Assembly (NCBI RefSeq): GCF_007746075.1
Contig: NZ_CP036339.1
Location: 434,001-498,000, forward strand
Source of the DNA: Lacipirellula limnantheis
GTDB taxonomy: Bacteria; Planctomycetota; Planctomycetia; Pirellulales; Lacipirellulaceae
Reading direction: 5' to 3'
DNA length: 64,000 bases
Each line of letters begins with the position of its first letter. Within the stretch, counting starts at the first letter, position 1. Under the pieces are notes generated by a model that made no database searches, was not told the origin of the DNA, and saw only the letters and a program-made list of their open reading frames with translations. This document shows, piece by piece, positions 16,769 to 29,134 of the stretch. Both the position numbers and the translations under genes were made by a program.

Positions 16769-16854
16769 TGCGGCCATTGCCGGCACGGCGAGCGTCCCGG
16801 CCGCCGAGCTTCCTCAACGGCATTCGTGCTGGAATTGCTTAACGGATGGCGATT

Positions 16855-16884
16855 TCACCACGGAGGCACAGAGAGGACGGAGAG
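16855..16884. repeat. Family G half element
   Basis: Contains ACCACGGAGGCACAGAGAGG. The full inverted form with the complementary arm is at 28371-28477; no second arm is seen here. Confidence 0.5.
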
Positions 16885-17115
16885 AATGCAAAGCGGGCTG
16901 CAGCTACCAACGCTCCACCGTAGCGGGTTGGGTGGCCAATTTCTGTAGTAAAGTTGTTGGATTTTTGGGTCGGGAGGAGTGGCCAAAAATTGGGGATTGA
17001 CGCGAGTGCTGTGAGAACTGCGGAGCTATGTGCGGCGCGACCTCGATTGAAGACCGGGAGGGATGGAAAAACTCGAATGTTGACGGCGAGGGCGTTTGAG
17101 GATGGTGCGCGAGAC

Positions 17116-17190
17116 GGGGTCGGGGACCTTTTGCCACTTGTGGGCGGCAGTTCAATGGTGCGCCTCCAGTGGCAAAAGGTCCCCGACCCC
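17116..17190. repeat. Family A palindrome, copy 2
   Basis: 25-bp arms 17116-17140 (GGGGTCGGGGACCTTTTGCC...) and 17166-17190, with a 25-nt loop ending GGTGCGCCT as in copy 3. It lies 121 bp upstream of the ELW-repeat gene. Confidence 0.85.
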
Positions 17191-17311
17191 GTGGAACGCT
17201 GGGAGTTTGCACCCTGTTGCTGGGAGGGGTAGCATGGAGGCTTGTCGGAGACAGACTTGTATTCAGCAGCAGAAGGCCTGCGGCTGATTCTGCTCGCCAA
17301 AGGCCTTGCGC

Positions 17312-20300
17312 ATGCTCAACGGACGCCTTCGCCCGCTCGCTTCTGATTCCACGCCGCTGGCGCGCAAGCTAACGCTTGAGCCGCTTGAATCGCGGCGGAT
17401 GCTGGCGATTGATTTTGAGTTGCTGAAGGATATTAATCCGACGCTGAATCCCGAATCGTCGCATCCTGCAAACATTGTCGAAGTCGGCGGGGTTTCTTAC
17501 TTCACTGCGAGTTCTCCACTCTATGGCTTCGATCTCTGGAGGAGCGATGGCACGGAAGTTGGGACAGTTCGCGTCACAGACTTTCGCTACGGGTTTGATA
17601 CGTCGTCGCTGCGATATCTAACAAACGTTGGCGGCACGCTCTACTTTATTGTCGCGGTGTCGGATAACGGCGTTTACGGCGCTGAGCTTTGGAAAAGCGA
17701 CGGGACGGGATCTGGGACGCAGCGGTTAAAATTCTTTGATCGAGGACCGTATACCGCGACTCCACGGCATCTAGCGGACGTCGCGGGCGAGCTCTATTTC
17801 CAAGCCTACGACAGCGAGGCAGGCTACGAACTGTGGAAGAGCGACGGCACGGAGGCTGGCACAGTTCGGGTCAAGGATATCTGGGCAGGCGAAAACGGCT
17901 CCGGCCCTAGCGCCTTAACGAACGTCTCCGGCGCCGTTTTTTTTATCGCCGGAGATGAAACTGCTGGCGGAGAACTGTGGCGAAGCGATGGCACGGAGTC
18001 CGGTACATACCTCGTGAGAGATATCACCGCTGGCGCGGAAAACAGCGAGCTTCGTTATCTGACTAACGTTAGCGGGACGCTCTTCTTTAGAGCTAATGAC
18101 GGCGAGCGGGACTACGAACTGTGGAAGAGCGACGGCACGGAGAGTGGAACGGTCCGCGTAAAGGATATCAAGGCGGGTGCAAATGGTTCCTATCCAGGTC
18201 ACCTAACAAACGTGGATGGAATACTCTATTTTTCTGCTTCAGGCGATCAGGCGGGCTCAGAGCTTTGGAAAAGCGATGGTACGGAGTCGGGGACCGTTCC
18301 GGTAGCAGAAAATCGTCTGAACGGTTTTGCGGTCAGACAATTAACTAAGGTCGGCCAGGCGCTTTATTTCCTCGCATGGAATGGCGAAGGCGGGGTGGAT
18401 ATCTGGAAAAGCGACGGCACAGAAGACGGGACCATGATGCTGAAGGATTTCCCGTCCGCCAGGGAATGGAATAGCATCAGTGAACTGACAGACGTGAATG
18501 GATCGCTTTATTTTCGCGCCGTGGACGCGGCGGGCTACGAACTCTGGAAGAGCGATGGCACTGAAGCCGGAACTATTCGAGTCAAGAACATCAATCCGGG
18601 ACCGTACAACAGCCCTCGCTTCTTGACGAACGTCGGAGGACTGCTTTACTTCAGCGCCAATGATGGCGCTGGTGGTTACGAACTGTGGAAAAGCGATGGT
18701 TCTGAAGCAGGAACAGTTTTGGTGAAAGACATCTTCGGAGGCTCTTCTTCAGAGGCTCGCGAGCTAACCAATGTCAACGGCATCTTGTTCTTTCGAGCGA
18801 TTGACGGCGTCAGCGGCGATGAGCTTTGGAAAAGCGACGGCACAAGCGCCGGGACCGTTCGAGTCAGAGATATTCGCGCCGGCGCAGCAAGCTCCACGCT
18901 CAGCTTTCTCATGAACGTGGGCGGAACGCTTTATTTTCGCGCGAATGACGGAGTGAGCGGCGTCGAGTTGTGGAAGAGCGACGGTACCGAGGCTGGGACG
19001 GTGCGCGTCAAAGATATCCGCGCGGGAGCGACTGGCTCCGACGTTCGCGAGATGACAGAGGTGGGGGGCACGCTCTTTTTTCGCGTTAATGACGGAGTGA
19101 GCGGATTTGAGCTGTGGAGGAGCGACGGCACAGAAGCCGGGACGGTCATCGTGAAGGACATTCGCGGCGGATCGAAAAGTTCGTACCCTACATATCTAAC
19201 GAACGTTGGGGGAACTTTGTATTTTCTCGCGGGCGATGCGTCTGGCTTCAGGCTTTGGAAAAGCGACGGCACGGAGGCGGGGACGATTCCGCTGAAGCAA
19301 TTTGCGTCGGGACCGACTTCGCCGCCAATCCGAGAATTGACGAACATCGCCGGGACGCTTTACTTTAGCGCTTATGAGTCGGAAACTGGCGATGGACTGT
19401 GGAAGAGCGACGGCACCGTTGAAGGCACCGTGCGGGTGAAGGATATTCGTCCCGGCATGGGAAATTCCAATATTGATTATTTGGTCGATGTCAACGGGAC
19501 GGCGTACTTTCGCGCGAATGACGGAGTAAGCGGATACGAACTATGGAAAAGCGACGGTACCGAAGCCGGAACGATCCTCGTGAAGGAAATCGACCCCGGC
19601 CGGTACAGCGGTCCTCGCTCTTTGACAAATGTCGGAGGGCTGCTCTACTTCAGCGCCTCCGGCGGGGCCAATAGCTCCGAGCTTTGGAAGAGCGATGGGA
19701 CAGAAGCAGGAACTATCCGCGTCAAGAGTATCCATCCCCATATCGCTTCCTCTCCAAGCTTCCTCACCAACATTGGAGGGACTCTTTATTTTGCCGCCGA
19801 TGACGGCGTGAATGGCTTCGAATTCTGGAAAAGCGACGGTATCGAGGAAGGGACGCGGCTTGTGAAGGATGTTGCTGCCGGTGCAGCATGGGGGGCTGTT
19901 GGGCCACCTGCTGAAGTTAACGGCAGGCTGTACTTCATTGCTGCGACTGACCCGCTTGGTTCTGAAATCTGGAGCGCCGATATCACGCCTGCGGTTACTG
20001 GCGATTACGATTTGAACGACGTGGTCGACGGGGCGGACTTCTTGTTGTGGCAGCGGCAGGTTGGGCTCGCGGGGCTTTCGCCGGGGATTGGGGCGGACGG
20101 GGATGCGAGCGGGGAGGTTGGGGGCGGGGATTTGGGCGTGTGGATGGAGCACTTTGGCGAGCCGGGCATGGGGGCGGGTGAATCGGCGGCGGTTCCGGCG
20201 GCCGTGGCGGCGCTCGGCGCTGCGGAGGAAGGCGGGGAAGAGATCATTGCCGCGGGGGATAGCCGCGACGCGCAGCGGAGCGAGCGGCGGTCGGCGGCGG

Positions 20301-20398
20301 TGGATGCGATTTATGCGGCGGGGGATTTTGCGTCGTTGTTTGCGGAGGCGCCCACGCGCGGGGTGCGCGAACGGTGGGCGGGTTGGCGGCGGCGGTGA
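17312..20398 (+). CDS. ELWxSDGT-repeat protein with planctomycetal leader and dockerin-like C-terminus
   Basis: 1029 aa from the ATG at 17312 (AAAGG 8 nt upstream; a TTG lies two codons earlier). The N-terminus carries TLEPLESRRMLA (about residues 21-32), the leader motif of large planctomycete surface proteins. Then come 17 repeats of about 48-51 residues, each ending near ELWKSDGTEAGTxxVKDI and starting with LTNVGGxLYFxA, consistent with blades of beta-propellers; an 18th copy (EIWSADI) is degenerate. Near 20000-20150 there is a dockerin type I-like stretch (GDYDLNDVVDGADFLLWQRQ, then GDASGEVGGGDLGVW), and the end is Arg-rich. Probably exported and surface-associated; ligand unknown. Confidence 0.95.
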   Translation: MLNGRLRPLASDSTPLARKLTLEPLESRRMLAIDFELLKDINPTLNPESSHPANIVEVGGVSYFTASSPLYGFDLWRSDGTEVGTVRVTDFRYGFDTSSLRYLTNVGGTLYFIVAVSDNGVYGAELWKSDGTGSGTQRLKFFDRGPYTATPRHLADVAGELYFQAYDSEAGYELWKSDGTEAGTVRVKDIWAGENGSGPSALTNVSGAVFFIAGDETAGGELWRSDGTESGTYLVRDITAGAENSELRYLTNVSGTLFFRANDGERDYELWKSDGTESGTVRVKDIKAGANGSYPGHLTNVDGILYFSASGDQAGSELWKSDGTESGTVPVAENRLNGFAVRQLTKVGQALYFLAWNGEGGVDIWKSDGTEDGTMMLKDFPSAREWNSISELTDVNGSLYFRAVDAAGYELWKSDGTEAGTIRVKNINPGPYNSPRFLTNVGGLLYFSANDGAGGYELWKSDGSEAGTVLVKDIFGGSSSEARELTNVNGILFFRAIDGVSGDELWKSDGTSAGTVRVRDIRAGAASSTLSFLMNVGGTLYFRANDGVSGVELWKSDGTEAGTVRVKDIRAGATGSDVREMTEVGGTLFFRVNDGVSGFELWRSDGTEAGTVIVKDIRGGSKSSYPTYLTNVGGTLYFLAGDASGFRLWKSDGTEAGTIPLKQFASGPTSPPIRELTNIAGTLYFSAYESETGDGLWKSDGTVEGTVRVKDIRPGMGNSNIDYLVDVNGTAYFRANDGVSGYELWKSDGTEAGTILVKEIDPGRYSGPRSLTNVGGLLYFSASGGANSSELWKSDGTEAGTIRVKSIHPHIASSPSFLTNIGGTLYFAADDGVNGFEFWKSDGIEEGTRLVKDVAAGAAWGAVGPPAEVNGRLYFIAATDPLGSEIWSADITPAVTGDYDLNDVVDGADFLLWQRQVGLAGLSPGIGADGDASGEVGGGDLGVWMEHFGEPGMGAGESAAVPAAVAALGAAEEGGEEIIAAGDSRDAQRSERRSAAVDAIYAAGDFASLFAEAPTRGVRERWAGWRRR

Positions 20399-20407
20399 GC
20401 GCGGTGC

Positions 20408-20436
20408 GCCCGCCGCGAGCGGGCGGGGCTAAATGG
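20408..20436. repeat. Family K palindrome, copy 1
   Basis: CCCGCCGCGAGCGGGCGGGG followed by CTAAATGG, between the ELW gene and the DUF1559-like gene. Related copies, all ending GGCGGGGCTAAAT, at 42291 and 43388. Confidence 0.6.
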
Positions 20437-20446
20437 GCGTTACGGC

Positions 20447-21502
20447 ATGGCGAGCGGATCGGCGGGACGTGTGAAGTTTCGGTTGGGGACGATTGCGTAC
20501 GTGTTTGCGCTGCTGGCGGCGGCGATGGCGACGTTTGGGCCAGTAGCGGGAATAATTTTAGGCGGATTGATTCTTGCCGGTTGGTACGACGTCGTTTCGG
20601 GGCGTCGAGGAGTCGGTCCGTTAGCGCTCGTTGGAACGTTGGGTTTCACGGCGCTGGTTTTGCTTCCGCCGTTTATTGCTAATGCGAGCAACGCTGCGCG
20701 GCGAAACGACTGCTTGAGTAATCTGAAGCAGATCTTGCTCGGGCTCAGCAACTACGAGAGCGCCAACGGAGCGTTTCCGCCGGCTTACGTCGCTGACGCA
20801 GAGGGAAAGCCGATGCACAGCTGGCGAGTGTTGATCCTGCCCTACATGGAACAGAAGCAGCTTTACGATCAGTACGATTTCGACGAGCCCTGGGACGGGC
20901 CGAACAACCGAAAGTTGTGGGACCAGATTCCCTACTTCTACTCGTGCAAAGGGTGCGAGAGGTGCCGGGACCTTGGCGGCGAGCCATTCGGCAAGATGCC
21001 TGGGAACGCTTCTAATTACGTCGCAGTCGTCGGCGATGCCACGGCGTGGCCTGAAGGCAAGCAGGTGAAGTGGTCGGATCTCGCCGACGGCTCTTCGCAG
21101 ACGCTGCTCATTTTGGAGCATTCGGGGATCACGAAGCCCTGGACGGCGCCGGTTGATTTAACGATGGATGAGGCGATCGAGCAGCTAACGCATAACGATG
21201 CCCACGGACATGTGAGCGTTGACGAATCATTGATCGCGGCGACGTTTGACGGGAGTTGGCGGATGGTCGGGTTCTGCGACGCACATGTGATGGATCTACC
21301 AGCTGGTTTGAGCGAGGAAGCGGCTCGGGCTTTACTGACGATTGCCGGCGGCGAGTCATTGGACAACGATCCAGAGTCTTGGCTGGGGGAGCGCGCAGCG
21401 CCGCGACTCGTGAAGGTCATTAGGTATGAGCGCGTTTATGGGCTGCTCGCGTTTGTGGGATTGGCGATTTGGCCGGGCGTGCGTAGGTGGCGTCGCGCAT
21501 AA
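20447..21502 (+). CDS. DUF1559-like protein with transmembrane N-terminus instead of a prepilin leader
   Basis: 351 aa from the ATG at 20447. Two hydrophobic helices (about 14-46 and 55-75, ALVGTLGFTALVLLPPFIAN) precede the DUF1559 signature NAARRNDCLSNLKQILLGLSNYE, NGAFPPAYV, the HSWRVLILPYMEQKQLYDQYDFDEPWD block and NASNYVAVVGDATAWP. A C-terminal GFCDAHVMDLPAGLSEE corresponds to the family's late D-A-H-V element, and a last TM helix (about 325-343) follows. DUF1559 proteins usually start with a type IV prepilin GFTLVELLV leader; here this is replaced by membrane helices, so pilin processing is not expected. It converges on fusA with a strong bidirectional terminator between. Confidence 0.88.
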   Translation: MASGSAGRVKFRLGTIAYVFALLAAAMATFGPVAGIILGGLILAGWYDVVSGRRGVGPLALVGTLGFTALVLLPPFIANASNAARRNDCLSNLKQILLGLSNYESANGAFPPAYVADAEGKPMHSWRVLILPYMEQKQLYDQYDFDEPWDGPNNRKLWDQIPYFYSCKGCERCRDLGGEPFGKMPGNASNYVAVVGDATAWPEGKQVKWSDLADGSSQTLLILEHSGITKPWTAPVDLTMDEAIEQLTHNDAHGHVSVDESLIAATFDGSWRMVGFCDAHVMDLPAGLSEEAARALLTIAGGESLDNDPESWLGERAAPRLVKVIRYERVYGLLAFVGLAIWPGVRRWRRA

Positions 21503-21504
21503 AG

Positions 21505-21533
21505 AAAGCCGCGGGGATGAACCCCGCGGCTTT
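21505..21533. terminator. Bidirectional Rho-independent terminator between convergent genes
   Basis: Perfect 12-bp stem AAAGCCGCGGGG (21505-21516) / CCCCGCGGCTTT (21522-21533), 5-nt loop ATGAA, with A-rich and T-rich flanks suiting both the DUF1559-like gene and fusA. Confidence 0.85.
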
Positions 21534-21550
21534 ATGTTCATGGCGAAACA

Positions 21551-21580
21551 CGCTCCGGCGGGTCGTTGACCCGCGGCTGC
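21551..21580. repeat. Family D palindrome, copy 2
   Basis: 30-bp unit identical to 15309-15338, in the convergent gap directly after the terminator and 8 bp from the fusA stop. Confidence 0.75.
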
Positions 21581-21588
21581 GACCTGCT

Positions 21589-23688
<2,100 letters not shown>

Positions 23689-24108
23689 AGTCGAGGCGCC
23701 AGTAAAGGCAGTAAAGTAGAGTTATCGGTCCGGCCCCTTCGGCCGCGTGCGCAATACGACGCGGATGGAGCCGTGGCGGTTCGCCCCGCGGCGGTTGCCC
23801 TGCGCTGGTGACAGGTCGCCGGGGAGCACGAACGATCAGAGCCGGGAGGCGACTGCGATAGCGCAACCCGGCCGGGGCGGGGACGATCCTACATTTTTAC
23901 GAAGGGGTGCAACGGCGACTAGTCCCCTGGGGTGGTTTTTGCCGGTTTTCGGGGCTGGGGCGGTGGCACGCTGGGCCGATTCGCTGGGGGGACAGATTAA
24001 GCCCCCCGGCGTAAATCTCAAAGGTCGATTTTGAGTAGACTGAGAAGGCTGCGGCGGCCCGCGATGGGGACGGCGCGGCTCTTATCTCATTGCGGGGAAC
24101 AGATTTCC
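23689..24108. other. Divergent intergenic region between fusA and the CPBP protease
   Basis: 420 bp holding the presumed promoters of both genes. A direct repeat TTTACTGCCTTTACTGG lies just upstream of fusA on the minus strand (about 23700-23716). I see no gene, strong promoter match or long palindrome. Confidence 0.5.
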
Positions 24109-25053
24109 ATGGAAGCATCGGCAGACAGCGACATCCCGGCGGGGGTTCCGGAATCGAAGCGGTGGCTGTTCGAGGGAGAGGCCCCGCCGTTGCCGCGGGG
24201 CATTTGGGGACGCTGGCCGGCGCTGACGTTTGTCCTGCCGTTTGTCGTGTACATGCTGGTGGGGATGTTCGAGCCGGGGCCGCCGAAGACATTCCAACCC
24301 GCGAAGCCGGGCGAGACCCCGAAGGTTGGCAAGCTTGGCCACCCGATCGGCATCGTCGGCGAGGACGGCCTCCGGCGCGATGCCGACGGGCATGTGATCG
24401 ACGCGGAGACGGAGCTCGACGAGAACGGCTACATCCAGATGCCGTACGCTTACTACCCGAGGGTCTATACGATCAAGATCATCGCGACTGTGGTGGCGAT
24501 GATTCTGGTGATTCCGGGGTACCTGTCTTTTCCGCTGCGGCTGAACTGGATCGGCATCGCCGTGGGCGTGGTCGGCGTGGCGCTCTGGATTGGCATCTGC
24601 AAGCTGGGGCTGGAGCAGCGGCTGCTGGTGCCGCTGGGGCTGGGCAGCCTTGTCGACATGGGGGCGCGAACTGGGTTCAACCCGCTGGAGCAACTGAAAG
24701 AGAATCCGAGCTGGGCTTACCAGTTCCTGGCGATCCGGTTGCTAGGGTTGGCGATCATTGTGCCGATCATCGAGGAGTTTTTCCTTCGCGGGTTCTTGAT
24801 CCGGTTCGTGATGGACATTGACTGGTTCAAGATTCCCTTCGGCCGCGTCGACAAGCTGGGGCTGATCACGTCGGTGGCGTTCCCGATGCTAATGCACCCG
24901 GGCGAATTGTTCGCCGCGTTTGTCTGGTTCAGCCTGGTGACGTGGCTGATGATCCGGACAAAGAACATCTGGGACTGCGTCGCCGCGCACGCCGTGACCA
25001 ACGGATTGTTGGGGGCGTGGGTGATTTGGTCGGGGGATTGGTGGCTGATGTAG
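24109..25053 (+). CDS. CPBP-family (CAAX-protease-like) intramembrane metalloprotease
   Basis: 314 aa from the ATG at 24109 (GGGGA 10 nt upstream); an upstream in-frame TTG at 24031 would add 26 basic residues and is less likely. TM helices flank an Asp/Glu-rich loop (about residues 55-118) before the catalytic half. The CPBP motifs are EExxxR at 222-227 (EEFFLR), a His at 263 (LMHPGE) and HxxxN at 294-298 (HAVTN), with their usual spacing in the last four helices. These glutamates and histidines bind the catalytic zinc. The layout resembles the CAAX-protease-related proteins associated with exosortase systems, but no exosortase is in the window. The substrate is unknown. Confidence 0.92.
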   Translation: MEASADSDIPAGVPESKRWLFEGEAPPLPRGIWGRWPALTFVLPFVVYMLVGMFEPGPPKTFQPAKPGETPKVGKLGHPIGIVGEDGLRRDADGHVIDAETELDENGYIQMPYAYYPRVYTIKIIATVVAMILVIPGYLSFPLRLNWIGIAVGVVGVALWIGICKLGLEQRLLVPLGLGSLVDMGARTGFNPLEQLKENPSWAYQFLAIRLLGLAIIVPIIEEFFLRGFLIRFVMDIDWFKIPFGRVDKLGLITSVAFPMLMHPGELFAAFVWFSLVTWLMIRTKNIWDCVAAHAVTNGLLGAWVIWSGDWWLM

Positions 25054-25158
25054 CCTTAGCGGGTGCGCGCTACAGCACGGAGCATGTCACCGTACAGCGT
25101 GAGTCCTCGCCCCCCCGACCAGCGGTGAGATTGATGCCGCGATTTTGAAAGCGACGCG

Positions 25159-25185
25159 CGCCGGGGGCGAGACGCCCCGGTTCGC
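25159..25185. repeat. Family C palindrome, downstream of the 25190 TPR gene
   Basis: CGCCGGGGGCGAGACGCCCC then GGTTCGC, ending 5 bp from the TAA stop of the minus-strand TPR gene. Same family as the units in mnmA (11364-11449). Confidence 0.7.
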
Positions 25186-25189
25186 TGGT

Positions 25190-26668
25190 TTAGCCTTCGA
25201 CGAAGTCGGCCGTTTGGACTTCCGACACTGGTTCGGTGCGAAACGGCTGGCCCGCTTGGTACATCGTGCGGCGTTCTTCGTAGGCGCCGCGGGCTTCTTC
25301 GGGGGCAATTTGGATTGCTTGGCTGATGGTGGCGACCGCCTCTTGGTACTGACCGGCATTGGCTTGGGCGGCGGCCAGCGTGTCGAGGGCGGCGCAACGA
25401 TCGCCGTAGCCGCACTGGAGCGCCTTCTTGGCCCCGGCGAGCGCGGCGTTGGCGTCGCGAACGGATTCGTCGGGGCAAGTAGCGAGCAACCACGCGCCGT
25501 TGCGGTAGGCATGTTCGAACTGCGGATCGAGATCGATCGCCTTGGCGTAGTCTTGCAGGGCGTCGCGGTAGCGGCCGAGATCGACGAGCAAGTCGCCGCG
25601 GCTACAGGCGACTTCGGCAGTGACGTCGCCGGCTTGCTCCATGGCGTGATTGAAGTGCGTCAGGGCGTCGTCTAATCGACCGGTCATGTGGCAGAGGCGC
25701 CCGTAGCCGACGAGGGCTTGGGTGAGCTTCGGGTCTTGGCTGAGGGCGGACTCGTAGTCCGCGACGGCGCGCTCCACGTCGCCCGCCTGCACGTAGAGGG
25801 TGGCCCGATTCGAGTAGGCCTTGGCGAACTTGGGATTGATCGTGATGCAACGACAGATGTCGTCGAAGGCCTCGGCGAATTGCCCGGCTTGAGCAAGGCT
25901 GACGCCGCGGTTGTGGTAGGCTCGCCAGCAATTGGGATCGAACTCCAGCGCGGCGCGGAAGTCGGCCAGCGCGAGGTCGAACTGGCCTTGGTCAGCGCGG
26001 GCCTGACCGCGCCGATTGAGCGCCCAGGCCGAGAGTTCATTGCCGAACTTGCGATTCTCGTCTTTGACGCCAGCGCGCATGGCGTCGGCGCAGTCGCGGA
26101 TGATCTGCGAATACTCGGCTTCGCTCTGGGCAGAGAGTGAGAGCTCGTACGCGCGGACGAGTCCATCGTGCGCTGCGCTGCCTTTGGCAGGCGCTGGCGG
26201 GGGCGTGGGCGCCGACGGCGCCGGTGGCGAGACGCCCCGACTCGTTTGTCGATGGGGCTGCTGGCGCGACGGCGCGGCGACGCTGGGACCCCGGCGACCT
26301 TGGCCGGTGAAGACCTGTCCGCGGCGATGGGACGCCGGGACGACGGCAGCGTCCTCGACCATCGGCCTGAGGGGCGCCTGGCCGCCGCGGTTGGCAACGA
26401 CCGAAAGCGTTCCTTGGGCCGAAGGCGCCGGCGCGGCGGCCGGCGATTGAATAGCAATGTGCGCCGGCGCAGGCGCGGCGTCGTCGGCGAAGACGAGATC
26501 GCTGGCGCCAACCGCGGGCTCAGCCGGTTCTTGGATTTCAATGCCGTTGTCCGACGCGGTCACGAACGAAATGTTCGTTTCGTCGGCCAGCGCGCCGTGA
26601 GCGGCGACTCCCAGTGCTAGCAACGCCCCGCAAGTGCGGGTGAAGCGGGCAGCGTAGTGGAATTCCAT
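25190..26668 (-). CDS. Secreted TPR protein with a disordered N-terminal region
   Basis: 492 aa from the ATG at 26668, chosen because a signal peptide follows at once (TCGALLALGVAAHGALADE); a TTG at 26710 would mask it. Residues 40-165 are low-complexity Pro/Ala/Gln/Arg. From about 175 to 470 there are roughly seven TPR units (WALNRRGQARADQGQFDLAL, AYHNRGVSLAQAGQFAEAF, AYSNRATLYVQAGDVERAV, CSRGDLLVDLGRYRDALQ, LAAAQANAGQYQEAV). An extracytoplasmic protein-interaction scaffold is likely. Within the linker, DNA 26219-26244 is a copy of palindrome family C translated as part of TSRGVSPPAPS. It is a single gene in its orientation. Confidence 0.9.
   Translation of the reverse strand: MEFHYAARFTRTCGALLALGVAAHGALADETNISFVTASDNGIEIQEPAEPAVGASDLVFADDAAPAPAHIAIQSPAAAPAPSAQGTLSVVANRGGQAPLRPMVEDAAVVPASHRRGQVFTGQGRRGPSVAAPSRQQPHRQTSRGVSPPAPSAPTPPPAPAKGSAAHDGLVRAYELSLSAQSEAEYSQIIRDCADAMRAGVKDENRKFGNELSAWALNRRGQARADQGQFDLALADFRAALEFDPNCWRAYHNRGVSLAQAGQFAEAFDDICRCITINPKFAKAYSNRATLYVQAGDVERAVADYESALSQDPKLTQALVGYGRLCHMTGRLDDALTHFNHAMEQAGDVTAEVACSRGDLLVDLGRYRDALQDYAKAIDLDPQFEHAYRNGAWLLATCPDESVRDANAALAGAKKALQCGYGDRCAALDTLAAAQANAGQYQEAVATISQAIQIAPEEARGAYEERRTMYQAGQPFRTEPVSEVQTADFVEG
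26219..26244. repeat. Family C unit inside the TPR gene
   Basis: CGCCGGTGGCGAGACGCCCC followed by GACTCG matches the intergenic family C consensus with few changes. It falls in the low-complexity linker (about residues 142-150). Confidence 0.6.
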
Positions 26669-26859
26669 ATCGGGTGAGTCCGCGAAGAGGGCGACGAATT
26701 GAGAAGCCAACGCGGAACCGGGCGCGCTGATGCGCCGAGTTCGCGTTGAATCTCTATCGGCAGCAGCGGAAACTCGCCGTAATCGAAATTGCGAGAAAAA
26801 TCGGAAAGGGCGGCGTAGCTATCCTGGCTTGCCAGGCGTGCTAGCATCGCATGGATGGC

Positions 26860-26891
26860 GTCATTCTGAGCGGAGCGCCGTCAGAAATGAC
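26860..26891. repeat. Family E, short decayed copy
   Basis: GTCATTCTGAGCGGAGCG then TCAGAAATGAC; the stem closes over 10 bp with one bulge and the normal loop is missing. It lies between the TPR and fumC genes. Confidence 0.5.
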
Positions 26892-26914
26892 AGCGCGTGC
26901 AAACAATCGCTGCG

Positions 26915-28324
<1,410 letters not shown>

Positions 28325-28370
28325 GAGAAGACTCCGAATTCGATTGATGATTTGGGATTGATGATTTGGA

Positions 28371-28477
28371 AATTTCACTACGGAGGCATGGAGATCACGG
28401 AGAAGATAATCGCGATGCGACAAGCTGCGCACTGCCTAGTTCGTCTCTGTGCTCTCGGCGCCTCCGTGGTTGAATTT
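28371..28477. repeat. Family G palindrome, full copy
   Basis: Arms 28371-28403 (AATTTCACTACGGAGGCATG...) and 28445-28477 (...CGCCTCCGTGGTTGAATTT), imperfect but colinear over about 33 bp, with a 41-nt spacer. A half copy is at 16855. Confidence 0.65.
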
Positions 28478-28483
28478 TTTTGG

Positions 28484-28510
28484 CGCCGGGGGCGGGGGCG
28501 CCCCGGCTCG
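28484..28510. repeat. Family C palindrome next to the cupin gene
   Basis: CGCCGGGGGCGGGGGCGCCC then CGGCTCG, directly after the family G element and 17 bp before the cupin stop. Confidence 0.65.
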
Positions 28511-28527
28511 CTGAGTAACGTAAGCCG

Positions 28528-28899
28528 CTAGGGCCAGTTGTCGACCATGACGGTGTCGGCGTGTTCGTAGCATGGCGCGCAGCAGCAGAGAAAGCGTAGG
28601 GGTTCGTCGCTGATCGTGGTGATTTGGTGGCGTTGTCCCGGCGGAATGGCGATGGCGTCACCCGGGCCGACTTCGCGGATTTCCCCCTCGATCTGCATGC
28701 GCCCGCGGCCGGCGAGCAGGTAATAAATCTCTTCGGCCTCCGGGTGGTAATGCGGGGCGGTTGCTTCGCCGGGCGGGATGCGGGCTTCGGCGAGACTCTG
28801 ATTGCGAATCACCGAATTGCGGTGGGCCAGCAGCTCGCGGATTTCGGAGCCGTCTTTGGTCGTGAATGGCGGGGCGTCGGCGATGTTGATTACGTCCAT
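28528..28899 (-). CDS. Small cupin-domain protein
   Basis: 123 aa from the ATG at 28899. Single cupin barrel: motif 1 ATAPHYHPEAEEIYYLLAG (metal ligands His, His, Glu) and motif 2 VGPGDAIAIPPGQRHQI (fourth ligand His), so a metal-binding jelly-roll is well supported. A Cys-rich strand FLCCCAPCYEHAD near the end is unusual. Such stand-alone cupins are sugar isomerases, dioxygenases or small-molecule sensors; substrate unknown. The frame is open upstream to 29163, but that part crosses palindromic repeat A3 and is rejected. Divergent from the next TPR gene. Confidence 0.9.
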   Translation of the reverse strand: MDVINIADAPPFTTKDGSEIRELLAHRNSVIRNQSLAEARIPPGEATAPHYHPEAEEIYYLLAGRGRMQIEGEIREVGPGDAIAIPPGQRHQITTISDEPLRFLCCCAPCYEHADTVMVDNWP

Positions 28900-28935
28900 G
28901 CGCGTATTGTGCCGCGCTGGGGCCGAGGCGCGGAA

Positions 28936-29010
28936 GGGGTCGGGGACCTTTTGCCACTGGTGACGTTGCCAGAAGTGGTGCGCCTCCAGCGGCAAAAGGT
29001 CCCCGACCCC
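28936..29010. repeat. Family A palindrome, copy 3
   Basis: 25-bp arms 28936-28960 and 28986-29010, 25-nt loop ending GTGGTGCGCCT as in copy 2, in the divergent gap between the cupin and TPR genes. Confidence 0.85.
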
Positions 29011-29134
29011 CTGCCCTGCGAGACTCGCGTGGCCAGACGGGGTGAAACCCGCAATAATGGGGAAGTCTGAAACTCCCGCCGGCGAGGCGGATTGAAGCGT
29101 CGCCGGAGCTGACATTTCTGCCGAAGAGGTTCCC

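Larger units (their letters stand above)
16582..17311. other. Non-coding gap of about 730 bp with several repeats
   Basis: I see no supportable gene. It holds a terminator-like hairpin (16730), a half copy of repeat family G (16855), a near direct repeat GTGGCCAA (about 16932 and 16979) and a full family A palindrome (17116). Short open frames exist on both strands but have no ribosome site or plausible composition. Confidence 0.6.

Noticed and set aside
16954..17232. Short plus-strand frame of 92 codons in the 730-bp gap
   Set aside because: It is largely the translation of palindrome family A and lacks a ribosome site.
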